Shown here one piece after another: positions 46,111 through 59,483 of a stretch of DNA of 64,000 nt (position 1 is its first letter; every line of letters begins with the position of its first letter). Position numbers and translations under genes: made by a program. Source of the DNA: Inia geoffrensis (taxonomy: Eukaryota > Chordata > Mammalia > Artiodactyla > Iniidae); contig CM070903.1 of assembly GCA_036417435.1 (NCBI GenBank), positions 54,536,001-54,600,000 on the forward strand, given 5' to 3'. The notes under the pieces are model-generated. The model searched no databases. It saw only the letters and a program-made list of their open reading frames with translations, and had not been told where the DNA came from.

Positions 46111-49100
46111 TGTAACTTTGTAATTCTAAACCTTTATTAATGCCACAACACAACTCTATAATATTGTCCTATACTCTTTGTAGTCTTAAACTCAGGATAA
46201 ATATATAGGAATTAGTAAGTGATTCATCAGATTTTCTCGAGAAATGGCTATGACCAGAGTATTAGCTAGTTAGTTTGTTTCCCGGTTTAGCGTGCTCTGC
46301 CAACTAAGCTCGATGCAGATTATACCTCTATAGACCATGAGTTACACAAGTTGCTTCATTCTGGGTCTCATGATCTACATGGAAAGCCACTGCATGTATA
46401 TGTTTGCGTGTGTTAATGTGTTGCTGATCAAAACAGCTGAGAACGTTTAGCTGGATCGATAAAAATCCATCACTAGGAACAGAAAAGTCAATTTTAACTA
46501 CTAATTATGGCCCAGCAGCTTCATTTTTGCACACAGAAAAAAATTATTGAAATTGACAAAAGAAAGAAAAAATATGGTCTGTATAACAATTTAAAATCTG
46601 ACACAGGATGAGAAGTGTACAGAGGTTGGTTAATCACAAAACTATATACAAATAAAACAACAACAATATAAAATACACAGGCAACACTGGCTCTCTTGTA
46701 CAGAGATTATGTGAGTGGGGACAAGAAAAGCCATTATTCTCTAGACTGCTCTTACTCTCCTCTACATTCATTGGTGACTACATCTCAGGACTTTATCCAT
46801 CACAAATACATGTATTTCCTATTACAATCATGATTCAGCACATATGAGAAGGACATAGTTTCATATATTACCACAGGACAGGAAATTATTTTCAACATAT
46901 AGATTATCCCAAGAACTTTTTATTTGTATGTTTTTGACATAATGATGGTTTTATTTTTGCCTTCAACTTTATAGGTTTGAGTGTGGTTTTTAGAGATTAG
47001 TGTGCAAGAATAGGGTTAGGGAGGGAGCAAGATTAATTACACTGAGATTATTACCCATAATCAATTCATTTATTAAAGGTGGGGTTTAGAATTATTGATG
47101 CTTTGCTCTCTGATATTGTATGCAAAGAACCTGGTTTCTTGCCTAGCCCATAGCAGCATGATATCAATGACTGTTAATTCCTTTTATTTCTACCTTCATG
47201 TGTATTTATAAGGTTGAAAGACTTCATTGGGCTTTATTTTAAAAGGAAGTGGTTCGGCAACATTCTGAAGCATTTATTTCAAATTCTCATTCATTCTACA
47301 AATAATTATGGAATTGCTATTATGTGCCAGTTCTTATTACATTGGTGCAGTCTATACGGCTCAGCCTAGACAATTAAATGAGGCATTGCAATGTGATATT
47401 GTGGACATTAACAGACATAGGAAAGGGATACTATGCCCACTTTAAAATAGTCTCAGAAGAGGGTTGGGGTCAGAGACCGTCAAGTTGGAGAGAAAAGACA
47501 GTATAAATACCTACATAAAGGGAAGAAAGCATGGAACATTCAGGGAGCTGAAAGTGCTCAAAAGGATCCTAGGAACTAAATGGATTTTGTGAAAGTCACA
47601 TTTCAATGATATACATATAAAGATCAACCAAGATCCAAAATTGCCAAATATGGGAAATCTGAATTAGATGTAAAAATATAATTTTCTACATGAAAAAGAG
47701 GTTATGGGGTTTATTAAACTATGGGTATACTTGTGCCACGTAAACATCCGGTTGTGACATAGCTAAATAAATGGTTTTTCGGGAAAGTAAATCTAAAACC
47801 TTACATTATCCGTTTTTAGAAATTACTCTTCTTACTACAGGACGTAATTGAAGTATTACTTATTAAATTATTCCAAAATTTTTCCTTAATGAAAATTAAA
47901 AATTTTAATAAAAATATTTCAAACTGATATATTACGTTCAAATTAATTATTTTACAGTATTTCTTTACTAAATCAATTTATTCTTCACTGAACTGGTAAT
48001 ACCCTTCATACTAAATTTTTCTTGGTATAATTTAGTTTAAGTCAGTCTAATGCTAAATGATGCTTGTTAGCGGCTGAAGGGGCATATTGGATACTGAATA
48101 AGCTGAAAGGGATGCTGTCATTTTTTAGAATGCACATTAACAAAGAGTTTACAGGTCAAGAATACTTATGTTTGTGCATAGAAACAAAATGATCTCTTGA
48201 GAAGTATATTTGTTTAGATATAACTTTGTGATGTTTGATGTTTACTGAAAACACTGCCATGAAGAAAATCACAAAGATATTTTTAGCATAATTTCTTCAA
48301 AATCTTTTTCTTTGCACTTCTAATATTTTCTGAAGAAGATAAAAGGCACATTAACTAACTTTCTAAGTAAGAAAAAATACCACGTAAAGGAATCCATTTT
48401 CATATTAATTTGAAAGCTTACATTTGGGCCCACCAAACAATATTTAAGTCATGAGAGTTTCTGAGCATGATTGAAACAATCCTAGTTTTTCTTTTTTGGA
48501 AACAATCCTTTTTCATACTTTAACCTTTATATCTTGATGAAAAACTTCAAATTATTAAACTTCAAATTATTTTTTTTATTGGCATTTTTCCTTAATCTTA
48601 TTATTTGGCTTACAGAAAATTCTAACCTCTTGCTTCTGTCTATTGCATCAAAATTGAAAAAGCAGAACAAAGAAAATCATTATGATCTGAGAATGATTTT
48701 TCATTCAGTAAACGGATTTCACCTCCAACAAATCAAGATGAAGAATGACGACTTTCTGGAACATTTAAAAGACTAAGTACCCACAGAGTAGAGTTAAAAC
48801 CAGCAAAGTGGAGAATGGATAATATAATTTATGACACACATCCTAAAACACAGAAGATTTGCGATATAAGAGAAAAAAAGTCTAACCAATAGCTGACTGG
48901 CAAGGGTACAATATATGCCACAGAAAAACAAAAAGCAGTTACTCATGATTTCTCAAGTTGCTGATCTTGTAAGTCCAATGTGTTCATTAAGAATTAAATA
49001 TTAATTCAATAATGCTGACTGGTAAAATTCGATCTAGCTAATATGAGTTGCCCCAGGTAAACCCACTGACTGGTGGCAGGTGGAATTAGATGATGGAAAG

Positions 49101-50542
49101 TAAGATAAAATTTGTACTTAACTCAAAAAGCTTTTTTCTTTCTTTTTAATTCAAGTTATGAGTAAAGGCAGCGAAGATACCATCCTGCATTTAGTCCTCT
49201 GCCAAACCCCTAGCTAAAAGCAGTGAAGCTATGTTCAAAAGCACCATTGCATCAGACCAGCATTATGGTCACCCTGTGTATTTGTGAGCAGGTTGGGAGG
49301 GGTACAGAAAAAAAGGCAGAATCCAGCTAGCTCTCCCTCAGTTTAAAACGTGAACAAACCCAGTATTTTTACAGCTAATGCGCTAGGCTCTAAAAATTAG
49401 TGTTCTGGAGAAGTCTACAAGTAATGTGCATGTAAGGGGAAAAAGTAAATATAAATTGTCCATGACCTATATATATCCTTTCCTTTTTTATAGCTGGACA
49501 AAAGACATTATCATTTGTGAGTATGACTTCCATAAAAATTTCTACCAAAACAATTATTAGTGTCAAAGCAAAAGTAACCATGACTTCTATGTGGACAAAT
49601 AGGAAAAATTTTAACTCAGGCATTAATTTGGAATTTGAGATAATCTGAAACAATTTGAGTTTACTTTTGAAATAATGTTAAGAAAAGTTCTGATGAATAG
49701 TGCAGTATGTTAGAAATAATAGTGGAATTAATAGGAAGCCTAACGTTTAATCCTAACTCTAACACTTTCTGGATGTGTGAATTTGGGTTACCTAAACATT
49801 TTTGTGCAAGAAATCCATTATCTTCATTAACCCTAGAGAATGATACATATTGAGCCATCAGTAAATGGTTGAATGAAAGCTCTTTCTAAACAATACTGTT
49901 TGGCAAATGTAAACAAATTCATATTTTAAAAAGGTAAATATCAGCACTTAAAAGACAAATTTTCAAATGGTGCTCTAGAAACAGCTTGCATTCAAACAAT
50001 GAATGGACCGATGGATAATTACAGAACTATATAAATAATTTTTCATGTGGTATTTCATATAAATTGCCTCTGGAAGCATTTACATTTGAGGAATAAAAAT
50101 TAATTTATTTTAAAATGTTTTGTTATATATTCACTAAGTCACTATAATTATCGAAAGCATGTTTCTATTTTGGGTAGTAATTACAGTGATGTTTTTCTTT
50201 TTAAAACCAACATCAATAATGATGTAGATCAAAATGACTCAGAAATGTTATTACGTATTTCTGATAACCACTGGCAGGTCACAACAATCTGTTTAACATG
50301 GAAGGATATATATTTAGTTACCATAGAGAAATCATGTGTTAAAAGAGAAAAGAGTTACAATTAGTAGAATACAATTAAAAGCTTTTCTGTCTGAAATCAG
50401 CCTTCACTGTCTTCTAGAACAGCTTTAGATGGAGAAATAAATACTCACATAAAAATTTCTTTTTAATGGGAAGGGGTTGGGGGAGACTTTTTTCAATAGC
50501 AGAATAATACTTCCTAATAATGTAGCAATAATATACTTTCCT
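46111..50542. other. AT-rich low-copy sequence, no gene seen
   Basis: About 4.4 kb with no gene, RNA or confidently named repeat. A region at 47270-47400 ('ttctacaaataattatggaattgctattatgtgccagttctt') looks like an ancient repeat. A weak MIR-like patch lies at 49740-49860. The remainder looks like single-copy DNA. Confidence 0.5.
49735..49860 (+). mobile_element. Possible MIR fragment
   Basis: 'aatcctaactctaacactttctggatgtgtgaatttgggtta' follows the MIR core order (incomplete tRNA part, then core). It is weak and diverged. Confidence 0.4.
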
Positions 50543-50554
50543 AAAGCATGCTAG
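50543..50554 (+). repeat. Left TSD of the 50.5-kb SINE
   Basis: AAAGCATGCTAG, repeated exactly at 50703-50714. Confidence 0.93.
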
Positions 50555-50662
50555 GGACTTCCCCGGCGGTCCAGTGGTTAAGAATCCAAGCTTCCACTGC
50601 AGTGGGCATGGGTTCAGCCCTGGTGGGAGAACTGAGATCCCACATGCCTGCACAGCATGTCC

Positions 50663-50693
<31 letters not shown>

Positions 50694-50702
50694 AAATAAA
50701 TA
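50555..50702 (+). mobile_element. Short CHR-type tRNA-derived SINE (sense)
   Basis: Head 'ggacttccccggcggtcc', A box in 'tccagtggttaagaatcc', B box in 'atgggttcagccctgg', then 'gaactgagatcccacatgcc', and an (AAAT)n tail. It is shorter than the two copies at 45-46 kb and lacks their 'gagaggccac' body, which is the structure of the shorter tRNA-Glu SINEs shared by cetaceans and ruminants. A clean 12-bp duplication flanks it. Confidence 0.92.
50664..50702 (+). repeat. (AAAT)n microsatellite tail of SINE
   Basis: About nine AAAT units with one interruption, grown from the SINE tail. Confidence 0.9.
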
Positions 50703-50714
50703 AAAGCATGCTAG
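50703..50714 (+). repeat. Right TSD of the 50.5-kb SINE
   Basis: AAAGCATGCTAG, identical to 50543-50554. Confidence 0.93.
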
Positions 50715-51885
50715 CCAGAGTAATTCAGCAATCTGAGAGAAAGGCATATTTATTTTATGTAAAACCTGTAAGAAAATAACGACTAGCTAAGCCATAAATA
50801 AAACACAGTGTTTCTATTGTAACATCTAAGGGTTAGGTGAATCCCAAAATGCATTATACAATATGAATTCCAAACTACATTTAGAGAAAAACAAAAGGTA
50901 GAAATCTGAAAATGCTGCATTGTTAAGAGACAGAGTAAGTCTCCATTAGTTGAAAAGTTTGAGCACAGATAAACATTCATGCTTTATTACAAAATTAGCT
51001 TATCAACACTGAGATCAGAATGCTGAATGAGCTGAACAAAAGTTCAAAAATCTTTGCAGACTAAAAGTTATCCAAAACTCTAGAAAGCCGTCTAAATTGG
51101 TGCACCTGGAGCTATAATGGTAGTTAAAATTCATGGAGAAATTTCTATATGCCGGGTACTATGTTAAGCAGGAAACTTTTGGAGGAAGTTCTGGATATTT
51201 CTTCTTTTTTCAGAGATGACGAAGCTGAAGTACCTTGGTAAAATGTAGAACAGCTATGAAGTGGCAAATCTTGGACTCAAATCCTGACCTTAAGTGTGAC
51301 ACTATATTACCCCTGTATTGTACATACACTGATCTGCTTTTTAATGCTTGTTTACAATAAAAAGACAGCAATGCCCCTATTTCTAACTGAATGTAAATAA
51401 AGAAGACAGTTTGCATAGGCAGGTGACTGCATTTGAGAACATTTTTTAAAAAGACTGACTCAAAATTTTAAATGATATGGCATTAAAAAACTGTATATAA
51501 TTAATTTAAATCAGTTAGTTATATTAATTATTTACAATTGCCAATTTTTGCCAAATTTCACTGATTGGTGTTAACAAATTGAATTATGAAAATTAAAAAG
51601 TATAAATTGAGTTATTTTAAAATATGAGAAACTACTGTAAATGAACACGTTAGGTTGTTTGAAAATGTCATCCATGCAAGCTTTAAAAAATGTTAAGAAT
51701 TTACTTGTGGCTTACAAGAAGCAAGTCAGTAACTGGATGGAGAACATTTTGTTTAGTTTGGTTTAATTTCTTTGTCTTATACAGGGAGTGAAATATTATT
51801 ATCATATTACTTGGTACAAGCCAAGGAAAAGGAAGTAAGTCTGCTGCTGGAGAGTTTTAGGCTTTTCCTGAGGAACTTCATTGTT
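50715..51885. other. Low-copy sequence with a MIR fragment
   Basis: No gene is seen. A diverged antisense MIR lies at about 51195-51300; the rest is AT-rich and unrecognised. Confidence 0.5.
51195..51300 (-). mobile_element. MIR fragment (antisense)
   Basis: 'cagagatgacgaagctgaagtacc' and 'gaagtggcaaatcttggactcaaatcctgacc' are the antisense of the MIR core and tRNA-like region in the expected order. Confidence 0.55.
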
Positions 51886-52339
51886 TCTAAATTATTTTTA
51901 ATGGACATATTTATTCATTAATTACAGATTCACATGCAGTTGTAAGAAATAATGCAGTGTTCTCACGCATGTTTTTCCCAGTTTCCTCCAATCATAACAT
52001 TTTGCAAAACCTTAGTATAATACCACAACCAGGATGTTGACATTGATACAATCCACTAATCTTACTCAGATTTCCCCAGGTGAATTTGTAATCATGTGCA
52101 GTGTATGTATTAAGTTATATACAATTTTATCATCTGTGTAGGTTGATGTATCTACCACCACAGTCAAGGTACTGAATAGTTCCCACACAAGGAGAATCCC
52201 TGTGTTGCCATTTTATAACCGTGCCCAGCCCATCTCCTTCCTTCCCAAATCCCGGGCATCTACCAGACTATCCTTCATTTCTAAAAATCTGTCATTCAAA
52301 CATGTTGTAGAAATGGAATCACAACATGTAATCTTGGGA

Positions 52340-55300
52340 TTGGCGTTTTTTCACTCAGCATAATTCCCTGGAGATTCATTTGATTTGTTACACATACGTA
52401 TCACCAGTGTGTTCCTTTTAATTGCTCACTAGTATTCCATGGAATGGATATATCACAGTTGGACCATTCACCCACTGAAAGACATCTGGGCTGTTTCCAG
52501 GTTTGGGCATTACTAATAACGCTGTTATGAATAATTATATACCAGTTGTTGTGTGAACATAAATTTTAATCTCTCTGGAATAAATAGTAGTGCAAATGCT
52601 GGGTCATGTGGTTGCTAGATATTTAGTTTTTTATAAAACTGTCAAACTGTTTTTCAGGGTGGATTTACCATTTTACACTCCCACCAACAACATATGGTGC
52701 TCCAATTTCTCCATATCCTCACTAGCATTTGGTGTTGTTAGTGTTTTGTTTTTTTTTAATTTTAGCCATTCTGATAAGCATGTAGTGATATAACTTTGTA
52801 GTTTGAATTTGCATTTCCCTAATGGCTAATAATGTTAAATATCTTTTCATATGGTTACTTGCTATCTGTATATTTGCTTTAGTGTAATAACTGTTCATAT
52901 CTTTTGTCCATTTTCTAATTGAATTATTTATACCTTTTAGTGATAAATTTGAGATTTCTTTATATAATATAGACACTAGTCTTTCATCAGATATATGGCT
53001 CACAAGTATTTTCTTTCAGTCTGAAGCTTGTCTTCTATCCTCTTCAGGGGGGCTTTCCAGAACAGTTTTAAATTTTGATGAGATTCAATTTATCAATTTT
53101 TCCTTTAATGGATTGTGCTTCTGTGTGATATCTAAGAACTCTTCCATAGTCCAAGATCCTGAAGATTTTTCTAAGTTTCTTTCTGTAAAAATTTTATAGT
53201 TTTACATTTTCATTTAAGTCTATGATCCTTCTTGAATTAATTTTTATATCATATAGGTTAAGGTCAAAGTTAATTTTTTGCTTCTGAATATCCAATTGCT
53301 CCAGTACCATTTGTTGAAAAGGCTATATTTTCCCTGTGAGTTGCATTTGCACTTTGTCAAAAATCACTTGAACATATTTGTATGGGCCTATTTTTGAATC
53401 CTGTATTCTGTTTCATTGATCTCTGTTTCTACCCTTCTACCAATATCACACTGTATAACCCTTAACATTTAGTAGAGTAATTCTTCCCAATTATTCTTCT
53501 TTTCAATATGCTTTTAGTTATACTAGGTCCAGTGCCTTTCCATGTAAAATTTTAAGTAAGTTTATCTATATCTAAAAAAAAAAAAAACACTGGGGGATTT
53601 TGATAGGAATTGTGTCAAACCCGTATATCAATTTGGAGAATTGCTATTTTTACTATGTTGAGTCTTCTAATCCACAAACATGGTACATCTCTTAATTTAT
53701 TTAGGTCTTCTTTGATTTCTTTCATCAGCATTTTGTAGCTTTCAGCATACAAGTCTTGCACATGTTTCATTAGATTTAGATCTCAGAATTTCATATATTT
53801 TGGATATAATATAAATGGTATTGTATTTCTAATTTTGGTATCTATGTGTTCATCACTACTATATATAAATACAATAATTTGGCATGCTTATCTTGTATCC
53901 TGTGACCATGCTGAACTCACTTATTCTAAGATGTTTTTTGGTAGAGTCCTCAGGATTTTCTATGTAGACAATTATGTCATCTGTGAATAGATATAGCTTT
54001 ATGTATTTCTAATCTGCATGCTTTTAATTTCTTTTTCTTACCATATTACAATTTCTAGGACTTCCAGTACTATATTGAATAAGAGTGGTGAGAGGGAACA
54101 GCCTTGCTTTGTTTCCAAAGTTAAAGAAGGAAGCCTTCAGTCTTTTACCATTAAGTACATTAAGTATGTTAACTATAGGGTTCTGTTTTTGGTTTTTTGG
54201 TTTGTTTTGCTTGTTTTGTTTTTTGGGGGGTTTTTTGTTTTTGTTTTTTGGTAGGAGCTCTTAATCAAGTTTAGGTAATTCTCCTTTATTCCTAATTCAC
54301 TATTTTTTTTTATCATGAATGGAGGTCAGGTATTGTCAAGCTTTTTTCTGTGATAACATGATCATATGATTTTTTTCCCTTTAGCTTGTTGATATTGTGA
54401 ACTAGATGGATTGACTTTTCCAAAGTTGAACCAGCATTATATACCTGAAAAAAAATCCCACTTGGTCATGGTGTATAATTATCTGTATACATTGTTGAAT
54501 TCTGCCTACTAACATTTTGTTGAAGATTTTTGTGTCTAAGTTCATAAGAGATATTGGTCAGTAGGTTCATATTTTTGTCCTGCTGTTGTCTGGTTTTGGT
54601 ATCCAGATAACATTGGCCTCATAAAAAATAAGCTGGGAGGTGAAGCCCCCTCTTCCATTTTCTGAAACAACTTGTATAAAACTGGTGTAATTCTTTACAT
54701 GTTTAGTAGAATTCTCCAGTTAATCCATATGGGCCTGAAGATTTCTTTTACAGAAGCTTTTAAACTATGAATTCAATTTATTTTATGGTTATAAGTCTAT
54801 TTAAATTATCAATTTCATCTTCATTGAGTTTTGTCAATTTGTGATTTTTGAGAAATTGGTTCATTTGTTCTAAGTCATCAAATTTATGAGTAAAGTTGTC
54901 CATAGTATTCCCTGATTATCTTCTTAAGGGCTGCACAATCTGTAACAATTATCCCCTATTTCATTCTTTATATTTGTTAGCATGTTTTCTTTCTTTTTAT
55001 TAATGTCAGTCTTGCTAAGCGTTTATCAATCTTACTGATTTTCTTAAGAAGCAGGTTTTGTTTCATTTATTTTTCTCTACTGTGTTCCTATTTTCAATTC
55101 CATTGAAATATGCTCTTTATTATTTCCTTCTTTCATCTTGTTTTAGGTTTACTTTGCTCTTCTTTTTCTGGTTTCTTGAGATAGGAACTTAGGATATTGA
55201 TTTTAGACTTTTATTCCCTACTAATATGTATTCAATGGTATGACTTTCTATTCATCATCGCTTTAGCTGAATTCCACAAATTTTAATATGCTTTTTTGTT

Positions 55301-56200
55301 TATATCCATACCTGTACATTTTCTTATTTCCTTTCTGACTTCCTTTTTGACCCATGGATTGTTTAGAACTATGCTGTTTAATTTCCATGTGTTTACAGGG
55401 TTTTTTGTTGTCATTATGTTATTGCTATTTAATTTGATTTCATTATGGAAAGAAAACATATTCTGTATGATTTCAACTCTGTTAAATTTTTAAGGTTTGT
55501 TTCCTAGCACAGGACATAGTTTATCTCAGTGAATGTTCCATGGATGCTTGAAAAAATTCTGTACTCTACTGCTGTTGGGTGGAGTCTTCTTCATATGCCA
55601 ATTAGATCCCATTGGTTGACTGTATTAATAAAATATATCCTTGCTGACTTTTCTGTCTAGTGTTTCTATCAGTTGCTGAGAGGAGGTGTTGAAGTCTCTA
55701 GTTATAATTGCGTATTTATCTACTTCTCCTTTCAGCTCTATGAGATTTTATTTCCTGTCTATTGAGACTCTGTTTCTTAATATATAAAAATTTAGAATCA
55801 TTAATCCTTGTGGATTAATCATTTCATCATTATGCAATATCTATATTTTTGTCTCAAGTAATTTTATTTTCTGTGAAATCTACTTTTTCAGGTATTAATA
55901 TAGCTAATCCTAATTTTTTATTAATGTTTGTATGGTGTATCTTTAGGCATCCTTTTACCTTCATCTATTTTGCCTTTAAGTCAAAAGTGACTTTCCTGTA
56001 AGCAATAATATGTAGGTCATGTTTTTATTATTTTCTCTACAATTTCTACATATTTATTGGTAGGTTTAAGATACTTATATAAGGCAATTGTTATATGTTA
56101 ATACTTACATCTGCCATCTTATTATATATTTTCTATTTGGTTCTTCTTTTTATGCTGTTTCTTTGTTCTTGCCTGCCTTCTGGTAATTAAAAAATTTTGG
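52340..56200 (-). pseudogene. Old L1 ORF2 remnant
   Basis: Antisense landmarks, from 3' to 5' on the gene: 'ctagtattccatggaatgg' (52430) near the C-terminus, 'tctccatatcctcactagc' (about 52709), the RT catalytic box with the antisense 'ttatgtcatctgtgaata' (about 53971), which reads F-T-D-D with both aspartates kept, and 'gaataagagtggtgagaggg' (about 54077), the antisense of the 'SPLLFN' region. The endonuclease part (about 55300-56200) is very diverged. Inactive. Confidence 0.75.
54185..54255. repeat. GT/T-rich low-complexity tract
   Basis: GTTTT and GGTTTT units repeated, with a GGGGGG run in the middle, inside the old L1 ORF2. It gives an open frame of low-complexity F/V/L that is not a gene. 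Confidence 0.85.
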
Positions 56201-56280
56201 GAGCCCATCTTGATTTATTTATAGTGTTTGAGTATATTTTTGCATAATTTTTAGAGACGCTGCTCTGTATATTTTACATA

Positions 56281-56352
56281 TAGAAATAGATGATATAGAT
56301 ATAGATATCAATGATATAGGAATAGAAATAGAAATATAGATATAGATAAATA
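56281..56352. repeat. ATAGAT/GAAATA purine-rich repeat
   Basis: Degenerate ATAGATATAGAT and AGAAATAGAAATA units close to the ORF1/ORF2 junction of the old L1. Confidence 0.85.
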
Positions 56353-56449
56353 ATTGTGTAACTTATAGTCTACTGAGATCAACATCTACGACATCAGATG
56401 AAGTGTGGAAACCTCACCTCCATTTAGGTCTCTTTTCCTTCCCCCAGTT

Positions 56450-57430
56450 TTAAATATAATTGTCTTGAGTATCAGATGATCACATAACTTTTGTTTTAAT
56501 GATAAATATAATTGACAAAGCTCAGGAAGAAAAAGATAGCCTTATGTTTGTACCCCTATTTCTGCTCTTTCCATTGTTCCTTCTTCTATCCAGGTGCTAC
56601 AAGCTTCCTTCTTTTTATAATTTCCTTTCTGTAAAATAACTTCCTTTAGGCAATCTTTAAGGGAAAATACTCTAGTAAGAGATCTTTAATTTTCTTTCAC
56701 CTGAGAATGTTTTTATTTCCCCTTTATTATTTATTCCCCATGAGTATAGACTTGATGGATATAGAATTTGTGGTTAACAGTTCTTTCCTTTTAGCACTTA
56801 TAGAATATTATGCCACTTCCTTCTCGTCTCCATGGTTTCAGATAAGAAATCTGCTGCCAATTGATTTAGGATTCCCTACAGGTAATGCTATTTCTCCCCG
56901 ATACCTTTTAAGTTTTTTTTTAAATTTATCTTTAGTTTTAAATTTTTAATTAAGATATTTCTTGGCATGTGCTTCCTCAGGTTTCTCTGTTTGGGGTTCC
57001 CTCAGCTTATCATATCTGTAGGTTTATGTCTTTCACCAAATTTGGGGAGTTTTAGCCATTATTTCTTTGAATTCTCTTTCAGCCCCACTTTTTCTCACCT
57101 CCTTCTGGGACCCTGACAATATGAATGTTGGATCATTTGCTCTCATGCCACAGGACCCTGCCTCTGTCTTTTTTTTTTTTTTTTCTCAGTCTATTTTCTC
57201 TCTGTTCTTTAGAATTGATAAGTTCTATTATTCTGTCTTCAAATTTACTAACTTACCTTCTGTTATCTCCACCCTACTATTAAACCCATCCAGTGAGTTT
57301 TTAATTTCTCTTACCGTATTTTTGTTAAGGTTCCATTTGGGTCCTTTTTATAATTTCTATTTCTTTAGTAATATTTTATATTTTTTTGCTTCAGGAGAAT
57401 CTGCAATTGGTTATTAAAGCATTTTTATAA
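56450..57430 (-). pseudogene. Old L1 ORF1 remnant
   Basis: The plus-strand sequence 'gttttagccattatttctttgaattctctttcagc' (about 57049-57083) and 'ttctgggaccctgacaatatgaatgttgg' (about 57103) are the antisense of the ORF1 coiled-coil/RRM junction. The C-terminal end is probably near 56630. A T-run at about 57168-57184 interrupts it. All frames are broken. Confidence 0.6.
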
Positions 57431-57867
57431 TGTTGCATACAATACGTGTCAAATAATGCCAACATCTCATTCATCTTAACGTTGACATCAGTTGATTGTC
57501 TTTCTTCATTCAAGTTGTGATTTTCTTGGTCTTTGGTATGATGAATGGATTTCTATTGTATCCTGAACATTCATCTGTTATTTAGGAGACTCTGCATCCT
57601 ATTTAAATCTTTTATTTTAGCAGGTAGCCACCTTGTTTAGTTTTAGCACTTGTATTTTGGTTTAATTTTATAGGCTGTGGTTCTATAGCAGTTTAATTTT
57701 CAGGACCTTAGTGGTATTATTCTGGTTTTCTTCTGTACATTTAACTTTTCTGGGACTCCCACTGGTCCCTGCTGTTGGTGTCTGAGTATTTCTGGGTGTC
57801 TCCCCATGGTGGAGGAGTCCAGTAGGATCCTCCTACCTGTGCTTGTCTGCTCTAATATCTTGATCTG

Positions 57868-58075
57868 TGGGGACAAAGAGGCTTCCCATACCATGTCACT
57901 TGCTGTGATTGGGTCTCTTTTTCTGGTTCTATCCACCTACCCTGATGTCTCTGGGTCAGGGAGGAAAGTATCATCCCAGAAGAGAAAGAAGCTTCCCAGA
58001 CGAGACTATCTGCTGTAGCTGGGTCTCTCTTACTGGTTCTGCCTACCAGCTTCAGTATCTTTTGGTGGAAAGATA
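57868..58075 (-). repeat. 110-bp tandem repeat in old L1 5' UTR
   Basis: Two diverged copies share 'gaRgcttcccaKac', 'cttgctgtgattgggtctctttttctggttctatccacc' (first) and 'tctgctgtagctgggtctctcttactggttctgcctacc' (second). The 'gcttccca' anchors are at 57881 and 57991, which gives a 110-bp period. More degraded relatives may lie on both sides. Confidence 0.78.
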
Positions 58076-58430
58076 AGTCTTAGAGCCAGCAGGGAAGGAG
58101 ACTCTCCTGGATGGTTTTTCTGGCAGGAGTCCCAGTTGATTCTCCTTTCTGGTGGTGTCATGCTCCGCTACTGTCATCAGAGGGACTCCCATTGAGTCGG
58201 GGGTAAATGAGCCTACATAGGCTGCCTTCACATGCTATATTGGGGGTCTAGAAATGCCAGGTCTGAGCAGGCTTCTTCTTTTGGGTGGAAGGATGCAAGA
58301 TGTTCTGCTGCTGTACCATTTCTCTCTCCTGAGGTCTCAAGACAACTTGCCTTCTTAGCATTTTTTAGAGTTACGTTTTGATTGTTTCCTGTGCTTTATA
58401 CTTGTGCCTTGCAGGGAGGAGCAAGGAAAA

Positions 58431-59483
58431 TGGGACTATACTATTTTGTCCCAACTAGAAGTAATGACACAGTTATATTTTGAAAAAATTCATCCACAGT
58501 GTGGTGCAGGCAAAGGCTGGATATAGCTCTGAATGAGAGCATCTGCTTTCTCAGAGAGGAACTATGACCAGCCAGCTAGCAGGATCTTTCCCAGTTCATA
58601 TACTCTCTACTCAATAGAAGGCTACCTTACAGCTCAGCTTCCCCAGGGGAGTGGAGCATCGAGAAACTGCTCACAGTAGCTCCTCCTTACCTCTTTTCTA
58701 GAACACATGGTCCATTCTAAATAATCCATGAAAAAATGGAAATCTACTTCCAGTCAACAACAGAGGCTGGGAATTATTTTAAAACCATTTTTTCTCTCTC
58801 CTTAATATGACATCATTGATTCAATACATGGATCAAAATGTGAGTCATTATAATAAATGTTAACCCAGATTGAATTATTATCCAGCCACTTGTTATAGTT
58901 TTTAATCTTACCCCACAAAAGACACAATTTTTGCTACCGTTTGTGCTTGCAGCTCTATTCAAATAGGGAATAAATCAATGGATCTAATACTACATCTGAT
59001 GAATGGTCAACATTTATTTTGACTGATACCAATATATATGCTTTGCAACAAGCTACTCCAAGTTGTACATGTACATATTCTTGAAATAAGGATACTTCCT
59101 TACCCTCTATCAACTATGCATGCAAGATAAGTAAATGTGGCAAAGTGAATATGGAAATCTGTGGTCTGTTGGGTCACTGATATATAAATCAGAGTCAGGG
59201 CTCTGAATGGTATCCAGTTGTAGAATACTGATGACAATAGCAGAGGAATTGGTTTTCTGGGGACCAGGAAGAAAAGTGCTATATCCGTAGGGTCTATAAT
59301 TAATTGTACTGAAAGGCAGCTATGTTATTGTATCCTGGCATGCAGCTGTATATGCTTCCTTTAGGAATCCAAGAAAGAAAGATGACTTCTAGGGCTTTTT
59401 TAAAAAAGCAAGTTGGAGGGACAGGCCCTACAGAACTCAGCATCTGTTCAGCTCTATGCCCCACATCGTCAACATTAAGTATC
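58431..59483. other. Low-copy sequence, no gene seen
   Basis: Nothing recognised between the old L1 and the MaLR LTR. A small frame at 59322-59516 has no motif and extends into the LTR. Confidence 0.5.

Larger units (their letters stand above)
51886..58430 (-). mobile_element. Old, nearly full-length L1 (antisense)
   Basis: About 6.5 kb of L1 in reverse orientation, clearly older than L1-A, -B and -C. The 3' UTR lies at 51886-52330 ('acagattcacatgcagttgtaagaaataat', about 51925). ORF2 occupies about 52340-56200, ORF1 about 56450-57430, and the 5' UTR continues to about 58430 with a 110-bp tandem repeat. The frame is broken throughout. The subfamily is old L1M; I cannot fix it by eye. A GTTTTT-rich expansion (54185-54255) and an ATAG-rich repeat (56281-56352) lie inside it. 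Confidence 0.82.

Noticed and set aside
45712..46123. Several overlapping 80-120 codon frames on both strands
   Set aside because: They are translations of a CHR SINE and its poly(A) tail. Frames on both strands, low complexity (F-runs or K-runs), and no family match.
46280..46310. tRNA A-box-like sequence on the minus strand (gcttagttggcagagcac)
   Set aside because: The D-arm-like piece has no B box, no cloverleaf and no acceptor stem downstream. It is chance or a tiny tRNA-like remnant.
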